A model generated the notes under the pieces. The model made no database searches. It was not told the origin of the DNA and saw only the letters and a list, made by a program, of their open reading frames with translations. The position numbers and the translations under genes were made by a program. A stretch of DNA of 64,000 bases from Caulobacter mirabilis (GTDB lineage: Bacteria > Pseudomonadota > Alphaproteobacteria > Caulobacterales > Caulobacteraceae). Positions 25,527-33,875 of the stretch are shown here, piece after piece. The stretch is from contig NZ_CP024201.1 of the NCBI RefSeq assembly GCF_002749615.1, positions 4,135,001 through 4,199,000 on the forward strand, read 5' to 3'. How positions within the stretch are numbered: the stretch's first letter is position 1; each line of letters begins with the position of its first letter.

Positions 25527-26333
25527 TCATGCCTCGTCGTTGGGAATGTTGAGCAGGTGGCCGCACGCCTTGCAGTGGACGGCGTCGGGATCGTGCGCCG
25601 AAAGCCCGCAGGCGGGGCATGGGAACTTCACCTTGTGCGGCCGCACCAGCACCTGCATCAGGCGAATGAACAGCGATACCCCGAACAGCATCACGAAGAT
25701 CGACAGCAGCCGTCCCCAGACGCCGGGCAGGGCGATGTCGCCATAGCCGGTCGTGGTCAGGGTGGTCACGGTGAAGTAGAGGGCGTCGACCCAGCCGCCG
25801 ATGCCCTCGTAGCGGCCCATGAAGCTGGTGTAGACGAAACCGGTGATCACGAAGACGAAGGTCGCCAGCCGGGTCACGGCCTTGATGATCTCCTCGGCGC
25901 GGGTGTCGTCGAACCGGCGGCCGACGGTGCGCCAGAAGAACTCGCTGTCGACCAGGGTCCACAGTCGCAGCACCCGCAGGAAGCCGAAGTTCGCCAGCCA
26001 GGCCGGGAACAGCAGCGTGGCCAGGACGAACAGGTCGACCCAGACGATCGGCCGCTTGATCCAGCTCTTCAGGCTCGGCCAGGCCAGGGCCCGCGCGGCC
26101 AGATCGGCGGCCAGGATCACGGCGATCAGATAGTCGATGGCGTAGAAGACCCCGCCCTGATGCCGGATCAGCGGTGCGGCGATGAAGAAGGCGATGATCG
26201 CCAGATCGATCAGGATCACGGCGTAGCGGAACCGGACCGCCGTCGGCGAGGAGCCGTGGTAGAGGCTGCGCATCACGGCGCGCAGCCGCCGCAACGGGCT
26301 CTTGGGGTCGTCGACGTCCGGCGTGGCGGTCAT
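25527..26333 (-). CDS. Voltage-gated-like potassium channel with C-terminal zinc ribbon
   Basis: A 268-residue inner-membrane ion channel. Six hydrophobic segments follow the Kv plan, including an S4-like stretch with Arg120 and Arg123 (FLRVLRLW) and the K+ selectivity filter TTTGYGD at 193-199. After the last helix a short cytoplasmic tail carries CPAC ... CKAC (Cys239, 242, 254, 257), a rubredoxin-type zinc ribbon. That replaces the usual RCK or cNMP domain and may sense metal or redox state. Sits between the peptidase pair and the divergent dapF. Confidence 0.9.
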   Translation of the reverse strand: MTATPDVDDPKSPLRRLRAVMRSLYHGSSPTAVRFRYAVILIDLAIIAFFIAAPLIRHQGGVFYAIDYLIAVILAADLAARALAWPSLKSWIKRPIVWVDLFVLATLLFPAWLANFGFLRVLRLWTLVDSEFFWRTVGRRFDDTRAEEIIKAVTRLATFVFVITGFVYTSFMGRYEGIGGWVDALYFTVTTLTTTGYGDIALPGVWGRLLSIFVMLFGVSLFIRLMQVLVRPHKVKFPCPACGLSAHDPDAVHCKACGHLLNIPNDEA

Positions 26334-26355
26334 GCGCTTTCCTTAGCCGGGCCTG

Positions 26356-26390
26356 CTGTCCAAGGCGACGGTCTGGCCTATATAGCGCCC
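26356..26390 (+). promoter_or_regulatory. Promoter giving a probably leaderless dapF mRNA
   Basis: A -10-like TATATA at 26379-26384 lies 17 bases after CTGTCC (26356-26361), a weak -35. Only GCGCCC separates the -10 from the ATG at 26391, so transcription would start at or next to the A of the start codon. No ribosome-binding sequence is present. Confidence 0.55.
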
Positions 26391-27215
26391 ATGGGTAGAC
26401 CGTTCCTCAAGATGAACGGCCTGGGCAACCAGTTCGTGGTGGTGCAGGCGCAGGACGAACCGTTCGATCCGTCGCCGGACGAGGTCCGGGCGATCAACGA
26501 CCACACGCCCTACGACCAGCTGATCTCGATCGAGCCCTCGCGCTCGCCGGGCGCCGCCGCCTTCGTTCGGTTCTGGAACAACACCGGCGAGGAGGTCGGG
26601 GCCTGCGGCAACGGCACGCGCGCCGTGGCCTGGCTGCTGATGGAGGCCGGTCGGAACGACGCCGTCACCTTCGCCACCGAGGGCGGTCTCCTGAGCGGCG
26701 AACGGGCCGGCGACCACGTCGTCCGCGTCGACATGGGCGAGCCGCGGCTGCGCTGGGACCAGGTTCCGCTCGCCGAGGAGATGGACACCCGCGGCATCGA
26801 ACTGCAGATCGGCCCGATCGACGCGCCGATCCTGCACACCCCGGGCGCGGTCAGCATGGGCAACCCCCATGTGGTCTTCTTCATGGACCGCGAGCCGGAC
26901 GACGCCCTGGTGCGCGGCGCCGGCAGCCTGATCGAGCATCACCCGTTGTTCCCCGAAGGCGTCAACGTCGGCTTCGCCTGGCCCAAGGCCCAGGATCGCA
27001 TCCGCCTGCGGGTGTGGGAGCGCGGCGCCGGCCTGACGAAGGCCTGCGGCACCGGCGCCTGCGCCGCCCTGGTCGCCTGCGCCCGTCGCGGCCTGACCGG
27101 CCGCCGGGCGACGATGGAGCTGGACGGCGGCGAGCTGACCATCGAATGGCGCGAGAGCGACGGCCACGTGATCATGACCGGCCCGATCGAACTGGAGTTC
27201 ACGGGCCGGCTCTGA
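26391..27215 (+). CDS. dapF: Diaminopimelate epimerase
   Basis: DapF converts LL- to meso-diaminopimelate for lysine and peptidoglycan synthesis, without cofactor. The 274-residue product begins MGRPFLKMNGLGNQFVVV and has the two catalytic Cys in GACGNGTRA (Cys72) and KACGTGACAA (Cys219), plus MGNPHVVFF. The ATG at 26391 is fixed by family N-termini. It appears to be transcribed as a leaderless message. In many alphaproteobacteria dapF precedes mtaB; here mtaB is 21 kb away. Confidence 0.97.
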   Translation: MGRPFLKMNGLGNQFVVVQAQDEPFDPSPDEVRAINDHTPYDQLISIEPSRSPGAAAFVRFWNNTGEEVGACGNGTRAVAWLLMEAGRNDAVTFATEGGLLSGERAGDHVVRVDMGEPRLRWDQVPLAEEMDTRGIELQIGPIDAPILHTPGAVSMGNPHVVFFMDREPDDALVRGAGSLIEHHPLFPEGVNVGFAWPKAQDRIRLRVWERGAGLTKACGTGACAALVACARRGLTGRRATMELDGGELTIEWRESDGHVIMTGPIELEFTGRL

Positions 27216-27218
27216 CCC

Positions 27219-28049
27219 CTACTGCCCCGCCAGCTGGGCCGCCTCCTTGGCGCAGTCGCGGGACGGCGCCAGCCCCTTGGCGCGGGCCGCCGCGATCTCG
27301 CTTCGCGCGGCGGCGAGGTCGGCCTCGAACGTCGCGTCGGCGTGCAGCCTGGCCACCGTCGCGGCGGCCATGACGCGCCCCTCCTCCGTATCGCTCAGCC
27401 AATGGACGTTGCAGGCCACGCGGCTCTGGCCGAAGGCCCGGCCGCGCGCCAGGATCTCCGCGGCGCGATCGGGCGCCGCCTCGGCGAGGATCAGCGCCCA
27501 ACCCCAGCCGATGGCGCTGTGGCCCGAGGGATAGGATCCGTCCTTGCGCAGATCCGGCTCGTCGCCCGGGCTGCAGGTCGGCGCGCCGTTGACCATGAAG
27601 GGCCGCGGCCGCTGATACTTCGTCTTGGTCGGATAGGTCGAAAAGCCGACGTCGGTCAGGGTTCTGTGCAGCAGCATGTAGAGACGCGGGGTCTCCGTCT
27701 TGCTGACCGGCGCGCCGATCGCGCAGGAGAAGGTTCCCGCCGCCTCGGGGAACTTCAGCACCGCATCCTCGGCCGCCTGCTTCCAGCGCGGGCCGCCGAT
27801 CTGGGCGACGGCCGCCTTGGCCGCCTCGTCGTCACGCGCCTGGGCCGTTGAGCCCGCGGTTGGCGGCGGCGGCACGATCGCCAGGCTGCTGGGGGCCCCG
27901 CCCAGCGGCAGATAGCCTTCCAGGATGCCCGGCCGCAGTTCCTTCACGGGCCTGGCCTCCGCGGCCGTCGGCGCTGACCGGCTCGTCGCTGCGCAGCCGG
28001 CCGCCAGCGCGGCCAACCCCAGGATGACGATCGTCTTGGTCCTGATCAT
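27219..28049 (-). CDS. Class A (PAP2 superfamily) acid phosphatase lipoprotein
   Basis: A 276-residue non-specific acid phosphatase of the PhoN/PAP2 type. The three-part active site is complete: K(x6)RP in KTKYQRPRP, SGH in YPSGHS, and SR(x5)H(x3)D in SRVACNVHWLSD. The start at 28049 gives MIRTKTIVILGLAALAAGC with the lipobox LAAGC, so it is probably membrane-anchored in the periplasm. It ends 3 bases after the convergent dapF. Substrate would be phosphomonoesters for phosphate scavenging. Confidence 0.93.
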   Translation of the reverse strand: MIRTKTIVILGLAALAAGCAATSRSAPTAAEARPVKELRPGILEGYLPLGGAPSSLAIVPPPPTAGSTAQARDDEAAKAAVAQIGGPRWKQAAEDAVLKFPEAAGTFSCAIGAPVSKTETPRLYMLLHRTLTDVGFSTYPTKTKYQRPRPFMVNGAPTCSPGDEPDLRKDGSYPSGHSAIGWGWALILAEAAPDRAAEILARGRAFGQSRVACNVHWLSDTEEGRVMAAATVARLHADATFEADLAAARSEIAAARAKGLAPSRDCAKEAAQLAGQ

Positions 28050-28089
28050 GGGATCCCCCTCATTGTTGTTGCTCCCCGCTGTCGAGGAC

Positions 28090-28623
28090 CTAGAGCCGAT
28101 ACTCCCGCTCCAGCCGGTAGCGCGATCCCTCATGGGTCTGATGGCTGGAGTAGAGGCCGAAACGGTCCACCGCGAAGGTCGGCGACTTCAGCAGGTTGTT
28201 GGCCTGGATCCAGCGGGCGACGGCGTCGGGATCGGGATGGCGCAGATAGGCCAGCGTCACATGCGGCCGGTACTGCCGCGTCTCGGGCTTGAGGCCGGCG
28301 CGGCGCGCGGCAGTCTCGCATTTGGCGGCCAGATGGCGGAGCGGCGCGCTCTCCTCGACCCCCGCCCAGACCGCATGGATGTCGCGCCCCTCGCCGAAGT
28401 CGCCGACCGCGTTCAGCTCCAGCCCGAACGGCGGCATGGCGATCGTCGACAGCTCGGCGTCGATGTCGTCCGCCATCGGCTCCTGCACGTCGCCGAAGAA
28501 GCGCAGGGTGATGTGCAGCGCCTCCAGCGGACGCCAGCGGGCGCCCTCCAGACCGTGCTGGCGGGTGAGAAGAGGCTCCCCGATCTCGTCGGGAATGGCG
28601 ATGGCGGCGAACAGTCGGATCAT
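28090..28623 (-). CDS. thpR: RNA 2',3'-cyclic phosphodiesterase ThpR (LigT family)
   Basis: A 177-residue 2H phosphoesterase. Both catalytic H-x-T-x motifs are present: HITL in EALHITLRFFGD and HVTL in RPHVTLAYLRHP. The N-terminus MIRLFAAIAIPDE is the family start. These enzymes open 2',3'-cyclic phosphates on RNA ends to 2'-phosphates. It lies 40 bases upstream of the phosphatase gene on the same strand, so the two may be cotranscribed. Confidence 0.94.
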   Translation of the reverse strand: MIRLFAAIAIPDEIGEPLLTRQHGLEGARWRPLEALHITLRFFGDVQEPMADDIDAELSTIAMPPFGLELNAVGDFGEGRDIHAVWAGVEESAPLRHLAAKCETAARRAGLKPETRQYRPHVTLAYLRHPDPDAVARWIQANNLLKSPTFAVDRFGLYSSHQTHEGSRYRLEREYRL

Positions 28624-28646
28624 GGCGGGCTCTCGCCGGGGCTCTT

Positions 28647-28722
28647 GGGGGACATGCTCCCGAAGGGTGCGTGTCCCCGTCTATCTGGCGGCACGGGACA
28701 CGCACTGAGATGCATGTCCCGG
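28647..28722. repeat. Dispersed palindromic repeat, copy 1
   Basis: A 31-base hairpin-forming unit at 28648-28678 (GGGGACATG ... GTGTCCCC) is followed by its partial inverse at 28693-28722 (GGGACACGCAC ... ATGTCCC). The 31-mer occurs again at 47777-47807 with one base changed. It fills most of the gap between thpR and the aldo/keto reductase. No coding potential. Confidence 0.8.
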
Positions 28723-28727
28723 GTTTG

Positions 28728-29780
28728 CTACGGGCAGGGGTTGGGTTGGCGGACGTGGACGGCGTCGACGGCCTTCTCCAGGTCGTCGGTCCAGGGCAGG
28801 TCGAAGGCGTCGATGTCGGTCTTCAGCTGGTCCATCGAGGTCGCGCCGATGATGGTCGAGGTCACGAACGAGCGGGTGTCGCAGAACTTCAGCGCCAGGT
28901 GCGCCGGGTCGATCCCGCGCTCGCGGGCCAGCTCGACATAGGCCTTGAAGGCGTCGTGGGCGCCGGGCCCCTCGTAGCGCTGCATGCGGTTGTAGAGCTG
29001 CTTGCGCGAGCCTTCCGGATTGGCGCCGTCGAGGTACTTACCGGTCAGCCAGCCCTGGGCCAGCGGCGAATAGGCCAGCAGGCCGACGTCCTCGCGGACG
29101 GCGATCTCGGCCAGGCCGTATTCGAACACCCGGTTGGCCAGGTGATACGCGTTCTGGATCGAAGCGATGCGCGGCAGGCCGTGGGCCTCCGACTCCTGCA
29201 GGAACTTCATCACGCCCCAGGGAAACTCGTTCGAGACCCCGAGGTGGCGGATGTTGCCCTTTTTCACATGGGCGTCGAGCGCCTCTAGGATCGACCGGAA
29301 GCTCTCGTAGTCCTGGTCATAGTCCTTGAAGGTCATGCCGCCGAAGGTGCGGATCGGCCGGTCCGGCCAATGCAGCTGGTAGAGGTCGAGGTAGTCGGTC
29401 TGCAGACGGCGCAGCGATCCTTCCACGGCCTCGTCGATCTGGGCCTTGGTCTGGCGCGGAGACGACTTGTCCTTACGCAGCCAGTCCATGGCGCCCAGGG
29501 GCCCGCCGCGGCCGGCGACCTTGGAGGCCAGCACGATCTGGTCGCGCTTGCCGGTCTTCTTCAGCCAGGTCCCGATGTAGGTCTCGGTGCGGCCCTGAGT
29601 CTCGGCCCGCGGCGGCGAGGCGTACATCTCGGCCGTGTCCCAGAAGGTCACGCCCCGGCCCAGGGCGTAGTCCATCTGCTCATGGGCCTGACCTTCCGTG
29701 TTCTGCGAGCCCCAGGTCATGGTGCCCAGGCAGCAGCGGCTGACGTCGATGCCCGTGCGGCCCAGTTTGGAATACTGCAT
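28728..29780 (-). CDS. Aldo/keto reductase (Tas-like)
   Basis: A 350-residue TIM-barrel NADPH oxidoreductase. Visible are the N-terminal SKLGRTGIDVSRCCLGTMTWG, the catalytic Asp/Tyr segment FWDTAEMYASPP, the Lys in IVLASKVAGRG, the His in LYQLHWPDRP and a C-terminal ATSMDQLKTDIDA typical of the Tas/YajO branch. Physiological substrate unknown. Its start is close to a dispersed repeat at 29795-29845; it stands alone between two repeats. Confidence 0.93.
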   Translation of the reverse strand: MQYSKLGRTGIDVSRCCLGTMTWGSQNTEGQAHEQMDYALGRGVTFWDTAEMYASPPRAETQGRTETYIGTWLKKTGKRDQIVLASKVAGRGGPLGAMDWLRKDKSSPRQTKAQIDEAVEGSLRRLQTDYLDLYQLHWPDRPIRTFGGMTFKDYDQDYESFRSILEALDAHVKKGNIRHLGVSNEFPWGVMKFLQESEAHGLPRIASIQNAYHLANRVFEYGLAEIAVREDVGLLAYSPLAQGWLTGKYLDGANPEGSRKQLYNRMQRYEGPGAHDAFKAYVELARERGIDPAHLALKFCDTRSFVTSTIIGATSMDQLKTDIDAFDLPWTDDLEKAVDAVHVRQPNPCP

Positions 29781-29794
29781 TCGGTTGTCCCCTC

Positions 29795-29845
29795 GGTGCG
29801 TCCTTCGAGACGCTCGCTTGATGCTCGCTCCTCAGGATGACGAGC
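29795..29845. repeat. Dispersed repeat, second family, copy 1
   Basis: A unit reading GGTGCGTCCTTCGAGACGCT then CGCTTGATGCTCGCTCCTCA then GGATGACGAGC lies in the 79-base gap between the reductase and tesA genes. The same sequence occurs inverted at 54900-54950 with very few changes. Elements containing these words are frequent in alphaproteobacterial genomes. Confidence 0.75.
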
Positions 29846-29859
29846 TTTGTTGTCGTTGG

Positions 29860-30498
29860 TTAGCGCAGCGCCCTCGCCGCCACCGGCGCCAGCTTGCCGA
29901 CGATGACGTTCACGCCGGCGGCGTTGGGGTGGATGCCGTCCCGCTGGTTCAGCCGAGGCACGCCCCGCACGCCGTCCAGCAGGTTCGGATACAGCGGCAC
30001 GCCATGCTTCCTCGCCAGGCCCGCATAGACCGCCGCGAAGTCGCGGGCGTAGGAGCGGCCGATGGCGTTGGGCGGCGTCAGTCCGACCAGCAGGACCGGG
30101 ATCCTCCGGGCCTTCAGCCGCGCCAGGATCCGATCGAGATTGGCGCGGGTCTGCTGCGGGTCCAGCCCCTGGAGCAGGTCGTTGCCGCCCAGGGCGACGA
30201 TGCACAGGCTGGTGTCGGGCTGCACGCTGAAGTCCACGCGCGCCAGGCCGCCGGCCGTGGTGTCGCCGCTGACCCCGGCGCCGCGCACGCGCACGCCCGG
30301 GACCAGCGTCTTCAGCTGGACCTCCAGCCGCGCCGGCAGGGCGTCGCGGGACGGCAGGCCGTAGCCTGCGGTGATCGAGTCCCCGAGGATGGTGACCACG
30401 CGCGGCCGCGACTGGGCGACGGCGGGCGAGGCCGCCGCCGCGAGGGCCAGGCCGACCAGGGCGCGGCGGGTGAAGGAGCCGTAAGGTGTGCTGGGCAT
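29860..30498 (-). CDS. tesA: Exported SGNH-hydrolase: arylesterase / thioesterase I-like (TesA)
   Basis: A 212-residue GDSL hydrolase with block I GDSITAGYGL (nucleophile Ser), block III LGGNDLL and block V DGIHPNAAG (Asp/His). The N-terminus (FTRRALVGLALAAAASPAVA) is a signal peptide with paired Arg. Multifunctional acyl-CoA thioesterase, protease I and lysophospholipase L1 activities are known for E. coli TesA. It is divergent from an ABC transporter pair, the same arrangement as tesA/ybbA-ybbP in E. coli. Confidence 0.92.
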   Translation of the reverse strand: MPSTPYGSFTRRALVGLALAAAASPAVAQSRPRVVTILGDSITAGYGLPSRDALPARLEVQLKTLVPGVRVRGAGVSGDTTAGGLARVDFSVQPDTSLCIVALGGNDLLQGLDPQQTRANLDRILARLKARRIPVLLVGLTPPNAIGRSYARDFAAVYAGLARKHGVPLYPNLLDGVRGVPRLNQRDGIHPNAAGVNVIVGKLAPVAARALR

Positions 30499-30557
30499 GG
30501 GTCTGTCCTACATAGGGTGAAGACGCCCGACGCAAAACGCCAGTCCGAAAGCCGCCG

Positions 30558-31250
30558 ATGTACGACGCCGCCTCCCCGCCGACGCCGCTGATCCTGGAGG
30601 GCGTCACGCTGACCCTGCCGTCCGCCGCGGGGCCCGTCGAAATCCTCAAGGGTGTCAGCCTGGACGTCGATCCGGGCGAGCGGGTGGCCGTGGTCGGACC
30701 GTCCGGGTCCGGCAAGTCGTCGCTGATCGCCGTGGCCGCGGGACTGGAGCAGCCGACCAGTGGCAAGGTCCGGCTGCTGGGCCAGGACCTGAGTCGGATG
30801 GGCGAGGACGGCCGGGCGAAGCTGCGCCGCGGCAAGGTCTCGCTGGTCTTCCAGGCCTTCCACCTGTTGCCGAACATGACGGCCGAGGAGAACGTCGCCG
30901 CGCCGCTGGAGCTGGCCGGCTGGGGACACACCGAACGCACCGCCCGCGAATGGCTGGATCGGGTCGGCCTGGGCGCGCGCCTGCGCCACTATCCGCACCA
31001 GCTCAGCGGCGGCGAGCAGCAGCGCGTGGCCCTGGCCAGGGCGCTGGCGATCAAGCCGCAGCTGCTGTTCGCCGATGAGCCGACCGGCAACCTCGACGCC
31101 GCCAACGCCGGCGGCGTCGCCGAGATGATGTTCGATCTGGTCGCCGAGACCGGGGCGGCGATGGTGCTGGTCACCCATGACCCCGCCCTGGCCGCGCGGG
31201 CCGACCGCCAGATCGTGATGGGCGGCGGCCGGGTGGTGGAAGCCGCGTGA
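30558..31250 (+). CDS. ybbA: ABC transporter ATP-binding protein (YbbA/LolD-like)
   Basis: A 230-residue cytoplasmic ATPase of the MacB/LolD class: Walker A GPSGSGKSS, Q-loop FQAFHLLPNMTAEENV, signature LSGGEQQRVALARAL, Walker B LLFADEPTGNLD, H-loop VTHDP. These ATPases power type VII-like mechanotransmission permeases rather than transport through a pore. The stop overlaps the start of the permease gene in GTGA, and the pair is divergent from tesA, matching ybbA-ybbP. Confidence 0.94.
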   Translation: MYDAASPPTPLILEGVTLTLPSAAGPVEILKGVSLDVDPGERVAVVGPSGSGKSSLIAVAAGLEQPTSGKVRLLGQDLSRMGEDGRAKLRRGKVSLVFQAFHLLPNMTAEENVAAPLELAGWGHTERTAREWLDRVGLGARLRHYPHQLSGGEQQRVALARALAIKPQLLFADEPTGNLDAANAGGVAEMMFDLVAETGAAMVLVTHDPALAARADRQIVMGGGRVVEAA

Positions 31251-33775
31251 GCGACCTGCCGCTTTCCCTCCGCTTCGCCGCGCGCGAGCTGCGCTCGGGC
31301 GTCGCCGGCTTCCGCATCTTCCTGGCCTGCCTGGCGCTGGGCGTGGCGGCGATCGCCGCCGCCGGCTCAACAGCCGAGGCCTTCCGCCAGGGCCTGGCCG
31401 GCCAGGCCCGCGAGATCCTCGGCGGCGACATCCGCGTCTCCGTCGACGGCCGCCGCTTCAGCGACGCCGACCGCCGCCGCTTCGACGGGCTTGGCCAAAC
31501 CGCATACTCCAGCGGGGCCCAGGCCATGGCCGAGGCGCCGAGCGGCCAGCGCCGACTGGTCGAGATGCGCGGCGTCTCCGACGGCTATCCGCTGACCGGG
31601 ACCGTCGAACTCCAGGGCGCCAAGACCCTGCGCGAGGCTTTTCGTCCTGACGGCGACGCGGCCGGCGCGGCCGTCGAGCAGGCGCTGTTCGACCGGCTTG
31701 GGCTGAAGATCGGCGACCGCTTCCTGATCGGCGAGAGCCCCTTCGTCGCCCGGGCGGTGCTGGTCTCCGAGCCCGACCGGCTGGGCCGCGGTTTCCAACT
31801 GGGTCCGCGCGTGCTGACCAGCCTGGACGCCGTCGCCCGCGGCGGCTTCATGGAGGAGGGCCTGCCCAACACCGGCGAGACCGTCCGCATCGCGCTGCGC
31901 CCCGACCTGGCGACCAACGCCGGAGTCGATCGCCTGGTGAAGGGCTTCAAGGAGCGCGGCTACCAGGCGCGGGGCCGCAACGAGGCGGCGACCGGCATCC
32001 GCCGACTGATCGATCAGCTGGAGTACTTCCTGGGCTTCATCGGCCTGGCATCGCTGGTCGCCGGCGGCCTGGGCGTGGCCGGAGCGGTCACCGCCTATCT
32101 CGAGCAGCGCAAACCCTCGATCGCGGTTCTGAAGGCGCTCGGCGCCGAGGGGCCGCTGATCCGCAACCTGTATCTGATCCAGATCGGCGTGCTGTCGGCC
32201 CTGGGCGTCGGCATCGGCCTGGTCATCGGCGGCGTCGCCCCGCTGATCCTGGGCGCGATCGTTCAGAACGACCTGCCGATCCCGGCCCTGTTCGCCGTCT
32301 ATCCCCTGCCCCTGATCAAGGCCGCGGCCTTCGGCCTGCTGGCGGCCGCCGCCTTCAGCCTGGCTCCGCTGGCCCGGGCCCGGGCCACGCCGCCGTCATC
32401 TCTGTTCCGCCGCGACCTCGCCGGCCGCCTCAGCTTCGGGCCGGAGCTCATCGTCGCCCTGCTCGCCGGCGCCGGCCTGGCCGCCCTGGCCGTGGCGACG
32501 GCCCCGACCCCGATCGCGGCCGGGATCATGATCGCCGGCGTGACCGTCGCCTTCGTGCTGCTCTGGATCGCCGGCCGCGCCGCCGCCTGGGCCGCCGGTC
32601 GACTGCGCGGCCTGGCGAGGGGGCCTGTGCGCATGGGCGTCGCCAACCTGGCCGGGCCGCGCTCGGCCGCCCGCACGGCCGCGCCGGCCATCGGCCTGGG
32701 CGTGGCCCTGCTGTCGGCGGTGGTGCTGATCCAGTCGTCCCTGCTCGGACAGATCAGCGTCATCGCCCCCAAGACCGCCCCCGCCATGGTCTTCACCGAG
32801 ATTCCCGGCGATCGCCTGGCCGAGTTCGACGACGCGGTTCAGCGGGCCTTCGGCGCGCCGCTGACAGAGGACAACTGGCTGCGCGCGCCCCAGGCCACCG
32901 CACGGATCGTCCGCATCAAGGGCGAACCGGTCGACCTCTCGAAGATCGAGCGCGGCGAACGCTGGGCCTACGACAACGACATCGGCCTGTCGGCGATCGG
33001 CGAGCAGCCGCGCGAGGCGGGCGTGGTCGAAGGCGGATGGTGGCCGGCCGACTACGCCGGACCGCCGCTGCTGGCCATGGAGATCGACGCGGCCAAGGGC
33101 GCGGGCCTCAAGGTCGGCGACACCGTCACCCTGTCCGTGCTCGGCCGCGAGATCGACGCCCGCATCGCCGTGCTGCGCGAGGTCGAGTGGGGCGGCTTCG
33201 GCCCGGCCTTCGCCCTGATCGTCAACCCCTCGACCCTGGAAGGCGCGACGCTGAGGCATGTGGCCATCGCCAAGGGCGACGCCGCCCAGGAGGCCCGGGT
33301 GACCCGCGACCTGGGCCGCAGCTTCCCGGCCGTGAACGTCATCAGCGTGCGCGAGCAGCTGGAGGCCGCAACCGAGATGTTCGACCGTCTGGCGCTGGCC
33401 GTCCGCGGCGCCGCGGCGGTGGCGGCCCTGGCCGGGCTGCTGGTGCTGGCGGGCGCGATCGCGGCCGGCGCCCGGGCCCGGGCGAGGGAGGCGGCGACGC
33501 TGAAGGTGCTGGGCGGCTCGCGCGCGCAGATCCTGGCGGCCTATGGCGTCGAATACGCCGCCGTCGGATTGATCGCCGGCCTGGCCGGCGTGGCCCTGGG
33601 CTACGCCGCCGCCTGGCCGGTGGTGGTCAAGGTTTTCAAGGCGACCTGGAGCGTCGACTGGGCCGGCGTCGCCGCTCTGCTCGGCGGAGCGTCGGGCCTG
33701 GCCCTGATCGGCGGACTGCTGGCGGCCATGCAGGCGCTGTCGAAGCGTCCGGCCCCGGTGCTTCGCGCCGAATAG
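31247..33775 (+). CDS. ybbP: FtsX-like ABC permease (YbbP-like)
   Basis: An 842-residue inner-membrane protein starting with a GTG overlapping the previous stop. It has an N-terminal helix, a periplasmic domain, three helices with an FtsX domain (about 250-370), two more helices and a second periplasmic domain, and three C-terminal helices with a second FtsX domain. This is the layout of YbbP. The partner is the ATPase just upstream. Its cargo is not established; export or extraction of lipids or of the adjacent esterase's products is only a guess. Confidence 0.92.
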   Translation: MSDLPLSLRFAARELRSGVAGFRIFLACLALGVAAIAAAGSTAEAFRQGLAGQAREILGGDIRVSVDGRRFSDADRRRFDGLGQTAYSSGAQAMAEAPSGQRRLVEMRGVSDGYPLTGTVELQGAKTLREAFRPDGDAAGAAVEQALFDRLGLKIGDRFLIGESPFVARAVLVSEPDRLGRGFQLGPRVLTSLDAVARGGFMEEGLPNTGETVRIALRPDLATNAGVDRLVKGFKERGYQARGRNEAATGIRRLIDQLEYFLGFIGLASLVAGGLGVAGAVTAYLEQRKPSIAVLKALGAEGPLIRNLYLIQIGVLSALGVGIGLVIGGVAPLILGAIVQNDLPIPALFAVYPLPLIKAAAFGLLAAAAFSLAPLARARATPPSSLFRRDLAGRLSFGPELIVALLAGAGLAALAVATAPTPIAAGIMIAGVTVAFVLLWIAGRAAAWAAGRLRGLARGPVRMGVANLAGPRSAARTAAPAIGLGVALLSAVVLIQSSLLGQISVIAPKTAPAMVFTEIPGDRLAEFDDAVQRAFGAPLTEDNWLRAPQATARIVRIKGEPVDLSKIERGERWAYDNDIGLSAIGEQPREAGVVEGGWWPADYAGPPLLAMEIDAAKGAGLKVGDTVTLSVLGREIDARIAVLREVEWGGFGPAFALIVNPSTLEGATLRHVAIAKGDAAQEARVTRDLGRSFPAVNVISVREQLEAATEMFDRLALAVRGAAAVAALAGLLVLAGAIAAGARARAREAATLKVLGGSRAQILAAYGVEYAAVGLIAGLAGVALGYAAAWPVVVKVFKATWSVDWAGVAALLGGASGLALIGGLLAAMQALSKRPAPVLRAE

Positions 33776-33777
33776 GC

Positions 33778-33811
33778 TGACGCAGGCGTTATGTGACAAT
33801 GCCTTGCGTCA
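33778..33811 (+). promoter_or_regulatory. Hairpin between ybbP and the BI-1 gene (possible leader element)
   Basis: TGACGCAGGC (33778-33787) pairs with GCCTTGCGTCA (33801-33811), a 10-bp stem with one bulged T. No U-run follows. It begins 2 bases after the ybbP stop and ends 65 bases before the BI-1 start. A structured leader (ybhL leader) has been described upstream of genes of this membrane family in alphaproteobacteria; whether this is one I cannot tell. Confidence 0.4.
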
Positions 33812-33875
33812 AGCGGCCGCACCCCCGATATTCAGGGCGCGTCCGTTCCGGGCGCGTTGAAAGGGTTTTTCACCT

